In this document: positions 12,280 through 24,127 of the stretch, one piece after another
Layout: each line of letters begins with the position of its first letter
How positions within the stretch are numbered: the stretch's first letter is position 1
Origin: Gentiana macrophylla
Lineage: Eukaryota > Streptophyta > Magnoliopsida > Gentianales > Gentianaceae
DNA: 64,000 nt
Assembly: GCA_026214975.1 (NCBI GenBank)
Contig: CM047806.1
Span: 83,127,599-83,191,598, forward strand
Direction of reading: 5' to 3'
Notes under the pieces: model-generated
Told to the model about the DNA's origin: nothing
The model's database searches: none
Seen by the model: only the letters and a program-made list of their open reading frames with translations
Position numbers and translations under genes: made by a program

Positions 12280-12401
12280 TAAAGATAATATCGAATAATG
12301 ATCTACCGTGTTATCGTTTAATAAATACACGATATATTACACATGACTTTATGATATAGAAACATCCGTTGATCTTATCATGTATTTCCATTGTTACTTA
12401 T

Positions 12402-14124
12402 TGTTAGAAATAAAATATGAGTTTTGATGATGATTCATCTTATTTATTTACTTGTTTGTTTTTACCCCATTGATGAAGTGCTGAAACTAACTGTTATAGT
12501 GAAGAGCTTAAAGATGTCTAGAATAGAATGTATAAGATGTATTAGAGTCTGATCTTTGTATAGGTTATATCAGACAAGCACTGTAATAGTTAGAGAGTCG
12601 TAAAACTGAGAACTGGAAATCATTATGAAAACTGAACTTCACATAAACTGAAAGTGTTACTTTGAGCCAAGAGCTGAGATTTACTCAGAACTGAAGAAGG
12701 TAAGTTCGTTGAGGGACACAGACTCGGTTGGCTTATCTAGAAGCTGAAGACTGAGGGAACAAACTCAGTAAATGAAGGCTGAGGGACATAGACTCAGTTA
12801 GTGAAGAATGAAGAAATGAGGGTTCAAACTCAGTTTATGAAGATTAAAACCGAGACTGTAAAGTTAGAATTCAGGCAAGACTGTGATGACTTGGATGATT
12901 TATAAGAAATGGTGTACTCTGATTAAGTCAATAAAAATCAGATGAGAATAGAGTACTATGTTTTGAAGAGAGTAAAAACTCAGTTAATGCTCTGAAACTG
13001 AAACACTCAATTGAAACTGACAAATCTCGGTTTACTCAGTTTCAGGCTGATGTAAAGCAAAGACAGGTGACTGAGAATTCGAACGTTATAAATCAAGTAT
13101 TCTCATTGGATGGAGATCTGTCATGTCAGAACGGTCACTGACATCTGACAGATAGCTGTTGATAAATACAAATATTCAAATTCAAGCAAGATGAACGTTG
13201 TACCTCACACTATAAATATAGGACTTCACAACAAGGATCAAACAACCGAATAGCACCGAATTACACAAGAATACGATTCTTGCAAGCAAGCTTTTTTCAT
13301 CTGAATTGCTATCAATTTTTGTGCTCAACAAGATCATATCTAGAATTCTTCAAGTGTTCAAGCTTCAAAGATATAATTAAGATCCAACACATTAAAGAAC
13401 CACAAGCAAGAATCAATTTTTGATTCTCAGCCCAACTTTGATTTTTTAATCAAAGGTTTAAACTGTGAAGCAATCCGCTCAAGGATTTTCCAAGGACAGT
13501 TGTGTTTGCAGTTAGGGTAGACTGCGTTTGTGGTGGTAGCTAGAGAAGAGGCAATACAACCCTCTAAGGACCAGTGTGCAAGCAGTTGGAGAGCAGCAAT
13601 CCGACCTATTCTTTGAATGTTTAGATAGTGAAGCAAGGATTAGTCAAGGATTATCAGATTAGGACTTTTTGTAACCGGATACCTCAACGGGTTCTAGTGG
13701 AATTTTCCTCCGCATCACAGGGGAAGAGAGGAGTGACATGATTACACCACCAGGAACCTCTATAACTCTTGTTTACTTTACTTTACATATTTACTTACTG
13801 TTATTTACATTCCAGTATTTGTGATTGTTTGTTCAAGCATACAGAACTGATTGATATACACACACAGTACACAAACTGACATTCACCAGAATTCAGTTTT
13901 GCATAATCAGATTTTTCAAATATACAAAAAGATTAGTTAAAGGCCAAAACCAATATCCGCTGCTAGTTCACTCAGTTTCAGCATAAGTCAGTTTGACTTA
14001 TAGCTTAGTCAGCTCAACTCCACACAAGTTTATAACTGAACCTAACTGATTTAAGATCTAGTTTTTGGTGACAAGTTTATTCACCCCCCTCTAAACTTGT
14101 CTCAGCTTTTTCAAGGGAAAAACA
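12402..14124 (+). repeat. SIRE-B 5' LTR
   Basis: Runs from TGTTAGAAATAAAAT to ..GGGAAAAACA; two bases separate it from the primer site. About 1.72 kb, within the SIRE range. It is rich in variants of ACTCAGT/ACTGAG, a word that also recurs in the coding region. TATA box near 13210. No 3' copy remains for dating. Confidence 0.85.
13210..13220 (+). promoter_or_regulatory. SIRE-B LTR TATA box
   Basis: CTATAAATATA about 810 bp into the LTR, followed by GGACTTCACAAC, at the place expected for the U3/R boundary. Confidence 0.6.
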
Positions 14125-14126
14125 AT

Positions 14127-14139
14127 TGGTATCGGAGAC
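14127..14139 (+). other. SIRE-B primer binding site (initiator tRNA-Met type)
   Basis: TGGTATCGGAGAC two bases after the LTR. The copia consensus is TGGTATCAGAGC, so it is slightly decayed. Confidence 0.85.
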
Positions 14140-14280
14140 GAGTTTTATGTTCCAGATTGTCAGTTCAAATAATTGGTATTCAGTTATTCAGTTCTGACAA
14201 TACCCTCTAGTTGATCTTCTAAGAAAGCTTAGCTTTTCAGTTCCAGTATTTGCATAACCTAGTTTTCACAATCATGCATC

Positions 14281-15452
14281 ATGGACAACAATCAGTATGC
14301 TAGACAAATGCTTATGTGTTACATGGATCATTTTGATGAGTATAGACGTCGATTGCAGGCATTTCTTGCTGCCACACATGATGAGAAGATGGATGTACTT
14401 ACTGATTGACCAATTCAAATCACTCACATGCAAATAGTTAAAGGAGGTTCTCAAGTTAGAGTTACCAAGCCTAAAAGTGAATGGAACAATAATGATAGGA
14501 AGAGGAACAATCTCAATGTTTCCATGGACATTATCCTGAGAACCTTGGATAGAAACATGTACCAGAAAGTCAAATAATGTACAACCGCCAAAGAAATATG
14601 GGAGAAACAACAGCTGGTGTGTGAAGGAACTGACTCAATCAAGAAGAACAAGTCTCAGTCGCCAAACAAAAGTTTCATGACTTCAAGATGAAACCTGGAG
14701 AAACCATTGAACAATTGGAGACAAGTTTCAGTGCAATCATGGATGTATTGGCACTTCTCAAGATATAATACACCAAGAAGAAAATCAACACCAGAATCTT
14801 GAAAGCTTTACCCTCATGCTGGAAAATGAAGGTTACAGCCATGGAAGAATCAAGAAAGCTTGATGAAGAAGACACTTTCGAAATATTTACAGACTTAAAA
14901 GCATATGAATTCAGTGAAAATTTTACAGTTATCTCAGCTGCAATTAAAGCACTTCAAGAGCCAAAGACTACAGCTCTTGCAGCAGCTAATGATAATGTGG
15001 AAACCTCAGCTAGAAATCTTCAACAACTGGATGAAATGGAAGAACAAATGGCACTCATGATGAATATAATTAGAAGAATTAAAGTGGCCAGCCAGTTAAT
15101 CGATCAAAAATACATCAAGAAAACACCTGAAAGAAAGAAAGATGATGAGTATTTGTGCTTCAACTGCTATAAGCCTGGACATTACAAGGCTGAATGTCCA
15201 GAACTGACCAGCAAAAACACTCAGCAAATGAGAGCTGAAAGAAGAGCATTATTAGCTGGTGATGAGTCCGTCTATGAAACTGGTACTGAAAGTCTCTCAG
15301 ATGACACATCTCTAATGGCTCACATGGAAGATTCAAATGAGGTATGTGAATCCAATTCTAAGTATATTTCTGAACAGATTTCCATACAAAATTCTTGTTC
15401 TTCAACAGATGGTTCTGATCCTAGAAATGTTGAATTAGAGGAAACTTCATGA
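14281..15452 (+). pseudogene. SIRE-B gag
   Basis: Starts at MDNNQYARQM and reads as the copia Gag polyprotein (capsid/nucleocapsid), which packages element RNA in cytoplasmic particles. The first 500 bases carry stops near 14407 and 14575 and a frame change near 14645. From 14799 a 217-codon stretch is open. Its C-terminal part has the zinc knuckle CFNCYKPGHYKAEC (C-x2-C-x4-H-x4-C, near 15160-15200), followed by an acidic Ser/Glu-rich tail. The knuckle is intact, but the ORF as a whole cannot be translated. Confidence 0.85.
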
Positions 15453-16475
15453 TGAATTGATGAATCAGCTAGTAGTAATACAAGCTGGTTATGAGTCAAT
15501 CAAAGCGGAGAAAGAATCTCTAATTTTAGAAGTCGAAAGATTAAAAACTGAACTGAACATGTTAAAGCTGACAAGAACTGACAAGGCAAAGAATTAGCAT
15601 CAGCCTACTATGTCAGTAGCAGTAGCTGAATCTTTAGCTCAGTCAACTGGATTCAAATCAGGAAAGCCCTATAGTGACAGAACTGGCTTAGGATTTGATA
15701 GACAGCAAACTTCAAAGGAAGGAACTAGTAAAAATGGTGAACCTAATGTCATAACTAGCATTAAGTTTGTGGTTGAACAAATTCCTCAAACTAAGAAGAA
15801 TGCTGAACCAGTCAAATCAGCTCAATATGAATCAACTCAGTTTCAACATCACTGCTCTAAGAAGTCAGCTGCACCTAAGAACAAAGGTAAATCTAACGGT
15901 AGATCAGCTGCACCTCAAAGAAACAGAGATGATAGATCAAATGCCAGATCTACACAAGTGAACCATGCCAAGAACCAGAAAAATTTCAATCAACACAAAT
16001 CCAAGAATGTTAATCATTCAAATATTAACAAACTCAGGGTGAAAGGCAGATTATTTCCTACTGATGATGATTGGAACTTTTTTCTAAACCTATTGCTAAA
16101 ACTCAAGAGAACAATCATTCAAGACAGAAGATTTATTGCAAGTCTCAGATAAGGAATCAGCAGAGAACTTACCCTAAGTCTCAGCAGAAAGTACAGAAGT
16201 CAGTTCAGACCTCAGTACAAATAGAATGATGGTTATAAATAAGAGCTTTTAATGATAGAAAGCAAATTGGAAGTCAGTATATACCAAAAGACTTGAGAGA
16301 ACATATAAATAAGACACAATCCAAAAATAGATACTATAGGAATGTGGCTTACATATATGACAACAAGTGCAACAAATTCCGAAGGAGACCTTATGGAAAT
16401 ATCCTAAGAGTTTTACTTACAACTGACCCTTATGGACCCAAACAGGGTTGGGTACCTAAAACTTATTAATTTGTC
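15453..16475 (+). pseudogene. SIRE-B gag-pol linker region
   Basis: The region between the zinc knuckle and protease. The longest open stretch (15610-16152) contains AESLAQSTGFKSGKPYSD and GLGFDRQQTSKEG, followed by a Lys/Asn/Gln-rich low-complexity tail. Long basic linkers of this kind occur between gag and protease in SIRE-type elements. Stops occur before 15610 and after 16152. No enzymatic domain is seen. Confidence 0.6.
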
Positions 16476-19400
16476 TTGCAGGAAATATGGTACTTTGACA
16501 GTGGTTGCTCAAGACACATGACAAGGAGTAAAGACTGTCTAACTGATTTTAAAGCCAAAGATGGACCTAAAGTTAATTTTGGAGGAAAAGACAAACCTGG
16601 TTATACAAGAGGTTACAGAACCTTAATCTAGAATGGTTTAAAGATCAGGAATGCAGCGTATGTTGAAGGACTCAACCACAATCTTCTCAGCACTAGTCAA
16701 TTCTGTGACATGGGATATAGAGTCACTTTTGACAATGATTTTTGCATTGTTGTTAGTGAAACATCATATCAAGTAGTTCTTGCTGGAAGAAGGAAAGACA
16801 ATATGTATGTTGTGGACTGGACAACAGCAGTTTCAGAGACCTGTTTACTTGTGCATACCAAATTAGAAATCAGCTGGCTATGGCACAAGAAACTGAGTCA
16901 TCTCAACTTTGATGACATCAATCTACTGATCAAGAAAGATTCAGTAATTGGACTACCAGATATTTCATACAAAAAGAATAGTTTATGTGATGCTTGTCAA
17001 AAAGGGAAGCAAGTAAAAGCAAGTTTCAAGACCAAATCTCAGCATTCAACAACAAGAGTATTGGAACTACTACACATGGATTTTTTTAGACCAGTTATAC
17101 CAATCGGTGTTAGTGGAAAGAAATATACATTGGTAGTGGTTGATGATTACTCAAGATACACATGGGTAATTTTCATGACAAAGAAGAGTGAGACCAAGCA
17201 AAAACTCACAGTGCTGCTGAAGAAACTTTAAAATCAGAAAAGTGTTACAGTTGTCAAGATAAGATCTGACAAAGGAACTGAATTTCTCAACAATGTGATC
17301 ATTGAATATTGTGAATAAAATGGAGTGTTACATCAATTTGCAGTCACAACAACACCTCAGCAAAATAGAGTAGCTGAAAGAAGGAACATGGCACTCAAGG
17401 AAGCAGGAAGAACAATGATCTGTGAATCTAAACTACCTGAAAGATATTGGGCAGAAGCAGTAAACACAACTTGCTATACACGAAACAGAGCCCTAATGAA
17501 CAAAAGGTTGGAGAAAACACCCTATGAAATTTGGAATGGAAGGAAACGTAATGTTTCATATTTGAATGCCTTTGGAAGCAAATGCTACATACACATTAAT
17601 GGAAAAGATCAACTCAAGACTTTTCAACCTAAAGCTGATGAAGGAATATTTTTAGGATATTCATGTGTTAGTAAAGCATTCAGAGTTTTGAACAAAAGAC
17701 ATTCTAGCATAAAGAATCCATACATGTGGTTTTTGATGAACCGAACTTCACTGGTGATACAATTGAAGATAATCAGGAACCAGTTTCTCAGCCTCAGTTG
17801 CAAGAGACCCCAGAATCAGTCTTTGTTGATATGGGAAGGGTAAGGATTTCAGAATCTTCAGATCAAGATCAGTCTTAGTTTCAAACAATTGAACCAATAG
17901 ACGAACAACCAGTACAAAATGAAACTGATCCTACACAAGATCAAGGTCAAGCAGATCAATTTCCAGAAATTGAAATTCATGATGAACCAGTACATCAAAA
18001 TGAAGACCCTATAATGCAACCCCCAGTGCTTCAATGGATGAGATATCACCCTGAGGAACAGGTGATTGGTGATTTTCAACAAGGAGTTTGTACAAGAAAC
18101 CAGTTAGATGCAATGATATCATGTTTTCTATCTCAAACTGAACCAAAAGAGATAGAGGAAGCCTTGAAAGATCCATATTGGATGCTAGCCATGCAAGAAG
18201 AACTCAATGAATTTGAAATGAATCAAGTATGGGAGTTGATGGAAAGACCAGATCATGCAAATGTTATTGGCCCCAAATGGGTATTCAGAAATAAACTTGA
18301 TGAAGATGGAAACATTGTCAGAAATAAAGCTAGACTTGTGGTCAAGGGATATTCATAAGCAGAAGGAATAGACTTTGATGAAACCTACGCACCAGTAGCA
18401 GGTTAGAGGTAATCAGATTATTTATTGCCTTTGTTGCACACAAGAAGTTCAAAGTTTACCAAATGGATGTTAAAAGTATATTTTTAAATGGAGTAGTTGA
18501 AGAAGAAGTATATGTCCAACAACCACCTGGATTTGACATTAAGGACCAAGCTGATAATGTTTTCAAACTGAATAACTATGGAATGAAATAGGCACCTTGA
18601 GCCTGGTAAGAAACCTTATCACAATTTTGGTGGACAATGGTTTTACCCAAGGAACCATTGACAAGACCCTGTTAAGAAAGAAGATTGGAGAAAGCACTCT
18701 CCTAATTCAAATATATGTTGATGATATCATTTTTTGATCTGAAAATGAACAACTTTGGGAGAAATTTGCAAGTTTGATGAAGAGCAAATTTCAAATGAGC
18801 ATGATGGGAGAATTGAATTACTTTCTCGGTTTGCAGGTAAAGCAAATGGACAATGGAATTTTCATTCAGCAAACAAAATACACAAGTGAACTTATCAAAA
18901 TGTTTGGAATAGAGAACAATGCAGGGATTGCAACACCTATTGGAACCAACATCAGACTAGATGAATATTAAGATGGCAGGTATGTAGATCAAACTCTCTA
19001 CAGAAGAATGATTGGAAATCTACTTATCTTACAGCAAGTAGACCAGATTTATCATTTGAGTAGGTGTTTGTGCAAGAGTTCAGACAAGACCCAAATAAAG
19101 TCACTTAACAGTTGTCAAAAGAACCTTGAAGTATTTAAAAGACACAATAGGAGAGGGGATATGGTATTCAAAAGAAGGAGAATTCAAACTAATATCCTAC
19201 TCAGACTCAGATTATGCTGGATGTAAAAAAGACAGGAAAAAGTACTTCATGCACATGTCAGATATTTGGAAATAGACTTGTGTCTTGGTTTAGCAAAAAG
19301 CAAAATTCAATTTCAACCTCTACAGCTGAAGTTGAATACATCGCAGCTGGATGTTGTTGTGCTCAAGTTTTATGGATCAGACAACAACTGAGAGATTACG

Positions 19401-19657
19401 GCATTGAAGAAGGTTTGATACCAATTATATGTGACAATACAAGTGCAATAACAATAACAGATAAACCAGTTTTGCACTTAAGGACAAAGCACATTGATGT
19501 GAGACATCACTTCATAAGAGATCATGTAGAAAAGAAGGATGTTACAGTTCTTTATGTCCCAACTAAGGACCAGTTGGCTGAAATTTTCACAAAGCCTCTG
19601 GACAAGGAAAGGTTTTCAAAACTGAGAACTGAATTGGGGATCATAGAAGCCAGTTAA
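16476..19657 (+). pseudogene. SIRE-B pol: protease, integrase, reverse transcriptase, RNase H
   Basis: Domain order is that of Ty1/copia. Protease active site WYFDSGCSRHMT is at 16488-16522. GAG-pre-integrase WLWHKKLSHLNFDDIN (from about 16874) is followed by CDACQKGKQ. The integrase core has a weakened second-Asp block (SDKGTEF) and TPQQNRVAERRN, with Gly changed to Arg but Glu kept. The RT start has NKARLVVKGYS, and the YVDD catalytic box is intact at 18714-18725 but followed by a stop near 18735. RNase H (19214-19657) has STAEVEYIAAG and CDNTSAI. Stops lie near 17230, 17316, 18357, 18589, 18598 and 18735. At 18589 and 18598, CAG-to-TAG and CGA-to-TGA changes explain the stops. Confidence 0.9.
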
Positions 19658-20077
19658 GCCTCAGAGATTCGTCAAGGGGATTGATCTTCGTCATGATGGG
19701 TGAGTTCGCTTGACAGATCAGTCATTGACATCAACAATCTCAAGCTGACTATGGAACTAAATTAAGATAGTACTGACCTTTACAAAGAACTGACCACTGA
19801 AACTTAGTTTTATCCAGACAAAGAATTCAAAAGGTTAAAAGGATAAAACTGACAACGGTTACATCGCATTTAATTACCGCCGTTTATGTCAGAGAATTGT
19901 TGCGTGGGTACCCTAATAATGCCTAATATTACATGCATCGGTTACACAAAACACTCAGTGGTATTTGAAAAAGGTTGTACAAAATCTTTCAGAGTTCGTG
20001 GTTCAAATCAACAACCGTCAGACCCTTCTATATATTTCAACATTGTATCTTCTAAAAACACAAAAATCAAAAATACA

Positions 20078-21034
20078 ATGGCCTCAAAATCAGTTCAAGA
20101 AAATAGGCTGATAGCCAAAGAAGAAATATTTTCCTTTGAAAAATTTCTGGGTATCTGCAACAACACTTTGTTAGCATGACATCTTTGTGAGAAAATCCAG
20201 AGGATACAAGTTTTAAGAAACCTGCTGGAGGTCAATCTCGAAGCAGCTATAGACGTGGAAACTCTTCTACAATTTTGGGAAAATATGAAGATGGTCAAGC
20301 ATTCTATCACCACAGTCGTTCATGGAGAAAAGATTCTCATAAATTCAGAGATAATACGTCAATCGTTTGATTTCAAGAAGCCCACTGTGAAATCAATTGA
20401 TCTACTCAGCCTACCATTGATGACCGAAGCTTTTCAATCCCAAATTTCTAGAATAGAAGAACTTGCAAATTTATACAAACCTAGAGAACCTCAAGACTGA
20501 ATTTGCCCTACTCAGCAGATGGATCAGCAAAACCATCGTGGGACAACATAAAGGGGTAGATTGGTTATCTACAGACGCACTCATTCCGATGAACGTCATT
20601 TGGGATGAAATCGACTTCAATTGGGTTGGATATGTGTTTAATCGGATCAAGATACATCACATGGCAGAGCTAGATAGTCTCAGTAAATTCAAAGCTGAAG
20701 GAAGACCAAAGCCAGGAAGAGTTATTTTGAAGAAATCACTCAGTTTGGTTATACAGCATTATTTGGAGACCCTCAAACGAGGAAGAGAAGCTGAACAAGA
20801 TGTTGCTTCAAGAACTACCGATACTGAGAAAATTGTAGCAGTTGTAAGTTCCAGGAAAGAACCTTCTAAAGCTAAAGGAAAGAAGACTGTTTCTCAGCAG
20901 ATAGCTGAACAGAAAGTAGTCAAGTGGAAAGTTGACTCACGAGAGAAAAAGTCAGTTGGAAGATGTTTGTTCCTAGGTACTTCAGTCAATGAAACTGAAT
21001 CCAGCGAGATAGCACCACAGGCTTATACGTCGTA
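20078..21034 (+). pseudogene. SIRE-B env-like ORF, 5' part
   Basis: Begins MASKSVQENRLIAKEEIF about 420 bp after the pol stop, where SIRE/Maximus elements have an extra ORF. Open frames 20078-20179, 20255-20500 and 20463-21035 overlap in different frames, so indels and stops break it. The segment DFNWVGYVFNRIKIHHM parallels RFDWVGFFVFYMKKV of SIRE-A, supporting common descent. A Lys/Glu-rich tail follows. The ORF is cut at about 21034, where unrelated sequence begins. Role unknown; no membrane or entry function can be shown. Confidence 0.6.
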
Positions 21035-22012
21035 AACATCTCTACTAATCGAGGTCTATCGTCGTCTAGTACGGTGACTACGGTCGAGCATGACTTAAAG
21101 GGTTATATCATTATGCCAGGGTTCGGGGCTAATGAAATGATATTTACGATAAAAATAGAAAGAGACGGTGCAAAAGAGCTTTAACCGAGAAATATAAACA
21201 CGAAACTCCGTCATCAACTTCGTCTTCAATCTTTCCAACTATATACAATCCGGAAATCCAAACCGAACCCTAACTTCAACTTCACATTTTCACAACACTT
21301 TAGTCCTTTTTTCTTCTCATTTTTTGGACTTGTGACACTATACAATACACAGTTGTGATTTTTCTTTGTTTTTATTGAATTTATTTTTAATTTTCTTTTT
21401 GATTTGATTTTTTTTTACTGAGAGATATACCAAGAAAATAAAGATACTATACATCATATTTTCGATCAAAACCAAAACCAACACATTGTTACACTCGTTC
21501 CAGATAACTCGTAACTCAAAATGTCATATCATCACTTACGTAACAACAACACCTCACATCATTATAAAAACGTGCGAAACTAAAAAGCTCAAATGCAAGG
21601 TGGTCAAGGATACGTAGACCAAAATAAAGTTAGGGACATCGATTTTTACGGGTTAGTAACACAAAAGGCTAGTTCAGGTGGCGGTCTAACCACCCTACAA
21701 CAGGCTTAAAGGGGTAACTATGGATTAATCGTTTAGGTTGGCCTTTGGCTCTGATCGGGTTAAAATAAATGCCAAAACCGTCATCCCGTACCCAACAACA
21801 ACGACCTTTCTATTTCGCCTCGAAGTGACTAACATATGTTCTAGGTAACCGGGTCATACGATAGCTATAATCGTATACTAGTCTAGTAATCATGACATAG
21901 AAGCTATTACATGAAATTATTTCAATTTTCAACACACGGTCGAAACTACAAAGTAGAATGTATTCAAGTAATTAACTTATCAAACTAAGGGATATGAAGG
22001 CTCGTTACACAA
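21035..22012. other. Unassigned sequence between SIRE-B and Tekay
   Basis: No ORF, LTR or transposon end recognised. It contains AT-rich runs (21300-21420) and moderately complex non-coding DNA. The SIRE-B 3' half should lie here but does not, so a deletion or a foreign segment replaced it. It was the target of the Tekay insertion at 22013-22017. Confidence 0.5.
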
Positions 22013-22017
22013 TAAAC

Positions 22018-24092
22018 TGTAACGCCACATTCCCGGACACCGAGTCCTTATCCGGAAAGAGCACTCGGCACATATATTATCAAATAAATTCAATAATATA
22101 TGTAAGCCTTACGTCATACATCATAACCAAGCGACGCGGAAGATAAAGCAACTCAACAACTCGGGGAAACCAAAAGACAAAAGATCGAACGCACGGTTTT
22201 CAATGCTGTAAAACTAAATCCAATAAAGAATACTAAGCATCCAACGTTAAATCCAAAAGAACCAAACGGAACTAATCCAAAAGAAAGACAACAATGTTTG
22301 AATTGAACCAACAACATTATTGAAAGAATTAAAACTAAAAGAACTAAATCTTCACGAGCTCCGTCTCACACGTCCTCGTCAAAGAACTCATCAGCGTTAG
22401 TAGCAACTGTTTCATCTTCTTTGGGGAAAGAGAAAGACAAACACAAAGTAACGGGGTAAGTACATAAGTACTTAGTAACGCGTAGAAGATCGTATAACCT
22501 TGTTCTCATAAAGAAATAAAAGCAACGCCGTCTTTTATTAATTCATTTCCGTTATTAACCCTAGCTAACTATCATATTATGTTCATATCATAACATGAGG
22601 TTCCAAAGTTATCTAGCTTAGCTCAAGTTTGTTACATCATGAATAACAAGGGCACTACGCCTAGTACTAGGATGTACTAGGACAACTGGGTGCAACCTAC
22701 TTAGAGACACGCTCTAGTAGCCCGGGAATATCTCGAGTCCCGATAGTGTGATGACGGTAGAATGTACCAGACGCTTTATCTAGCCAATCGATTGACCGGC
22801 GTGGGTCTGATCTACTTTGTCTCAGTCAAAGAACACATCGCGATTATTGTACTATGCCTTACCAAGCATTGCATGATGTTTAAGATTATTAATCAAGCAC
22901 ATATGTTTGATTAGATGTTTAACTAGCCACCTAAGTGTTTTCAAGTAAGCTCCCTCACATCTCATACTCTCTTTCCTAGACCACTAGACACGGACAAGGC
23001 CTAGCAATTACACAGACATCGACAAACTCTAGCTTATCGAAGCACAAGGCAAATCCAAAGCTTTCGACGGTCCCACACTTCATCTTTTCAGGGAATCCAT
23101 ATGGTGCCGGAACTAAACGCATCAAAAGCTAATTCAGGGCTTTGTCACATAAGGTTAAGCAGTAAATACGCTATCATGAAGCTTGAAACACATAGAAAGG
23201 AGGTCACACATTAAAGACTCTATCCGGACGGATAGACTGTTCCATCCGGACGGATAGGCTGTTCTATCCGTATGGACAGATCCCCACACCACCCTCAACT
23301 TGATACTGTGAAATATCCGTACGGATAACTAAATCATCCGTACGGATGACCCTGACTGCACCAAAGAAGACAGTTTTCTGCACTCTGCGTTTTCTACTCA
23401 AATCCAACCAAACATAACATCATTCTAACCCTCCAAACAGCAGAAAAACGTCACCTTAACATCTCAGGTCCTCAAACCATAAAAAGGAAACAGTACACAT
23501 TGCTCTACAACTTTACGAAAACTTAATCATACGATAAGAAAACCACGTTACCTTAATTTGCGTGGTACAACGATCCAAACTACCAAAGCTTTGAAAAAGG
23601 TTAGACCTTTAACCTCCAACCTACAACGATCAATCCAAAACTGATCACTATGGTGTTTAAACCAAAGAAAACGCTGCTTAACGATGAGGATGAACAAACC
23701 CTAAATCAAGAACGAAGAAAACTTACGTCAACGGGTCTTGGGATTGTTGGTATTAAAACGATCCTCGTCTCGTGGTGATCCTTTCTCTCTTGAGACGTCT
23801 GTTGAAAGGAGCAACGTATTACCCTCGAAAAGCGATAGCTTCTTCTTCGTTTTTTTTTCAAAACTGCGCCCCCCTATTCTGCGTCCCTCTTTTTTTTTTG
23901 TCAAAAACAACTAGGTTAAAATTAGGATTAGTTTTCTTTTTATAATCCCAATTATCTAATTATTTTCCTTAAAAAGAAAAATCCTTGTTTATCCCTTTTT
24001 ATTTTCTTAAATCTTTTAATTAAATAACATAATATTCTGATTTTTGCTAAAAGACCGAATTACCCTTTTTTTTCAAAAATCGGGATATTACA
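22018..24092 (-). repeat. Tekay 3' LTR
   Basis: On the minus strand it starts TGTAATATCCCGA and ends ..GGCGTTACA, with 2075 bp. It contains five copies of the ATCCGNACGGAT-type palindrome (23222-23347). Confidence 0.95.
23222..23347. repeat. Palindrome cluster in Tekay 3' LTR
   Basis: ATCCGGACGGAT at 23222 and 23244, a decayed ATCCGTATGGAC at 23266, and ATCCGTACGGAT at 23315 and 23336. The last is a perfect 12-bp palindrome. No clear TATA box lies next to this cluster. Confidence 0.9.
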
Positions 24093-24105
24093 TTCCTCCC
24101 CCCTT
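24093..24105 (-). other. Tekay polypurine tract
   Basis: Minus strand AAGGGGGGAGGAA abuts the TG start of the 3' LTR. Confidence 0.9.
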
Positions 24106-24127
24106 AAGAGGAGTTCCGTCCTCGAAA

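Larger units (their letters stand above)
9462..12401 (-). other. Unidentified gene-like or LTR-like unit between two SIRE elements
   Basis: This 2.9-kb block is flanked by the truncated SIRE-A LTR and the intact start of the SIRE-B LTR. On the minus strand it holds, in order, a G-box palindrome, a poly-G run, a hairpin, about 0.8 kb of unique sequence, a 59-bp tandem array, a TATA box, a leader with a good intron, and an ATG exon that is cut off at the SIRE-A junction. No transposon domain, terminal inverted repeat or matching LTR was found. It could be the 5' part of a host gene moved by a transposon, or the LTR and leader of an unrecognised retrotransposon. Confidence 0.45.
12402..21034 (+). 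mobile_element. SIRE-B: Ty1/copia SIRE/Maximus-type retrotransposon, 3' end missing
   Basis: Intact start: a 1.72-kb 5' LTR, a tRNA-iMet-type primer site, gag with a CCHC knuckle, protease, integrase, reverse transcriptase, RNase H, and the first part of an env-like ORF. Homology ends at about 21034 without PPT or 3' LTR. All ORFs carry stops. Several stops are explained by C-to-T changes, as expected for old methylated elements. It is a different family from SIRE-A. Confidence 0.85.
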
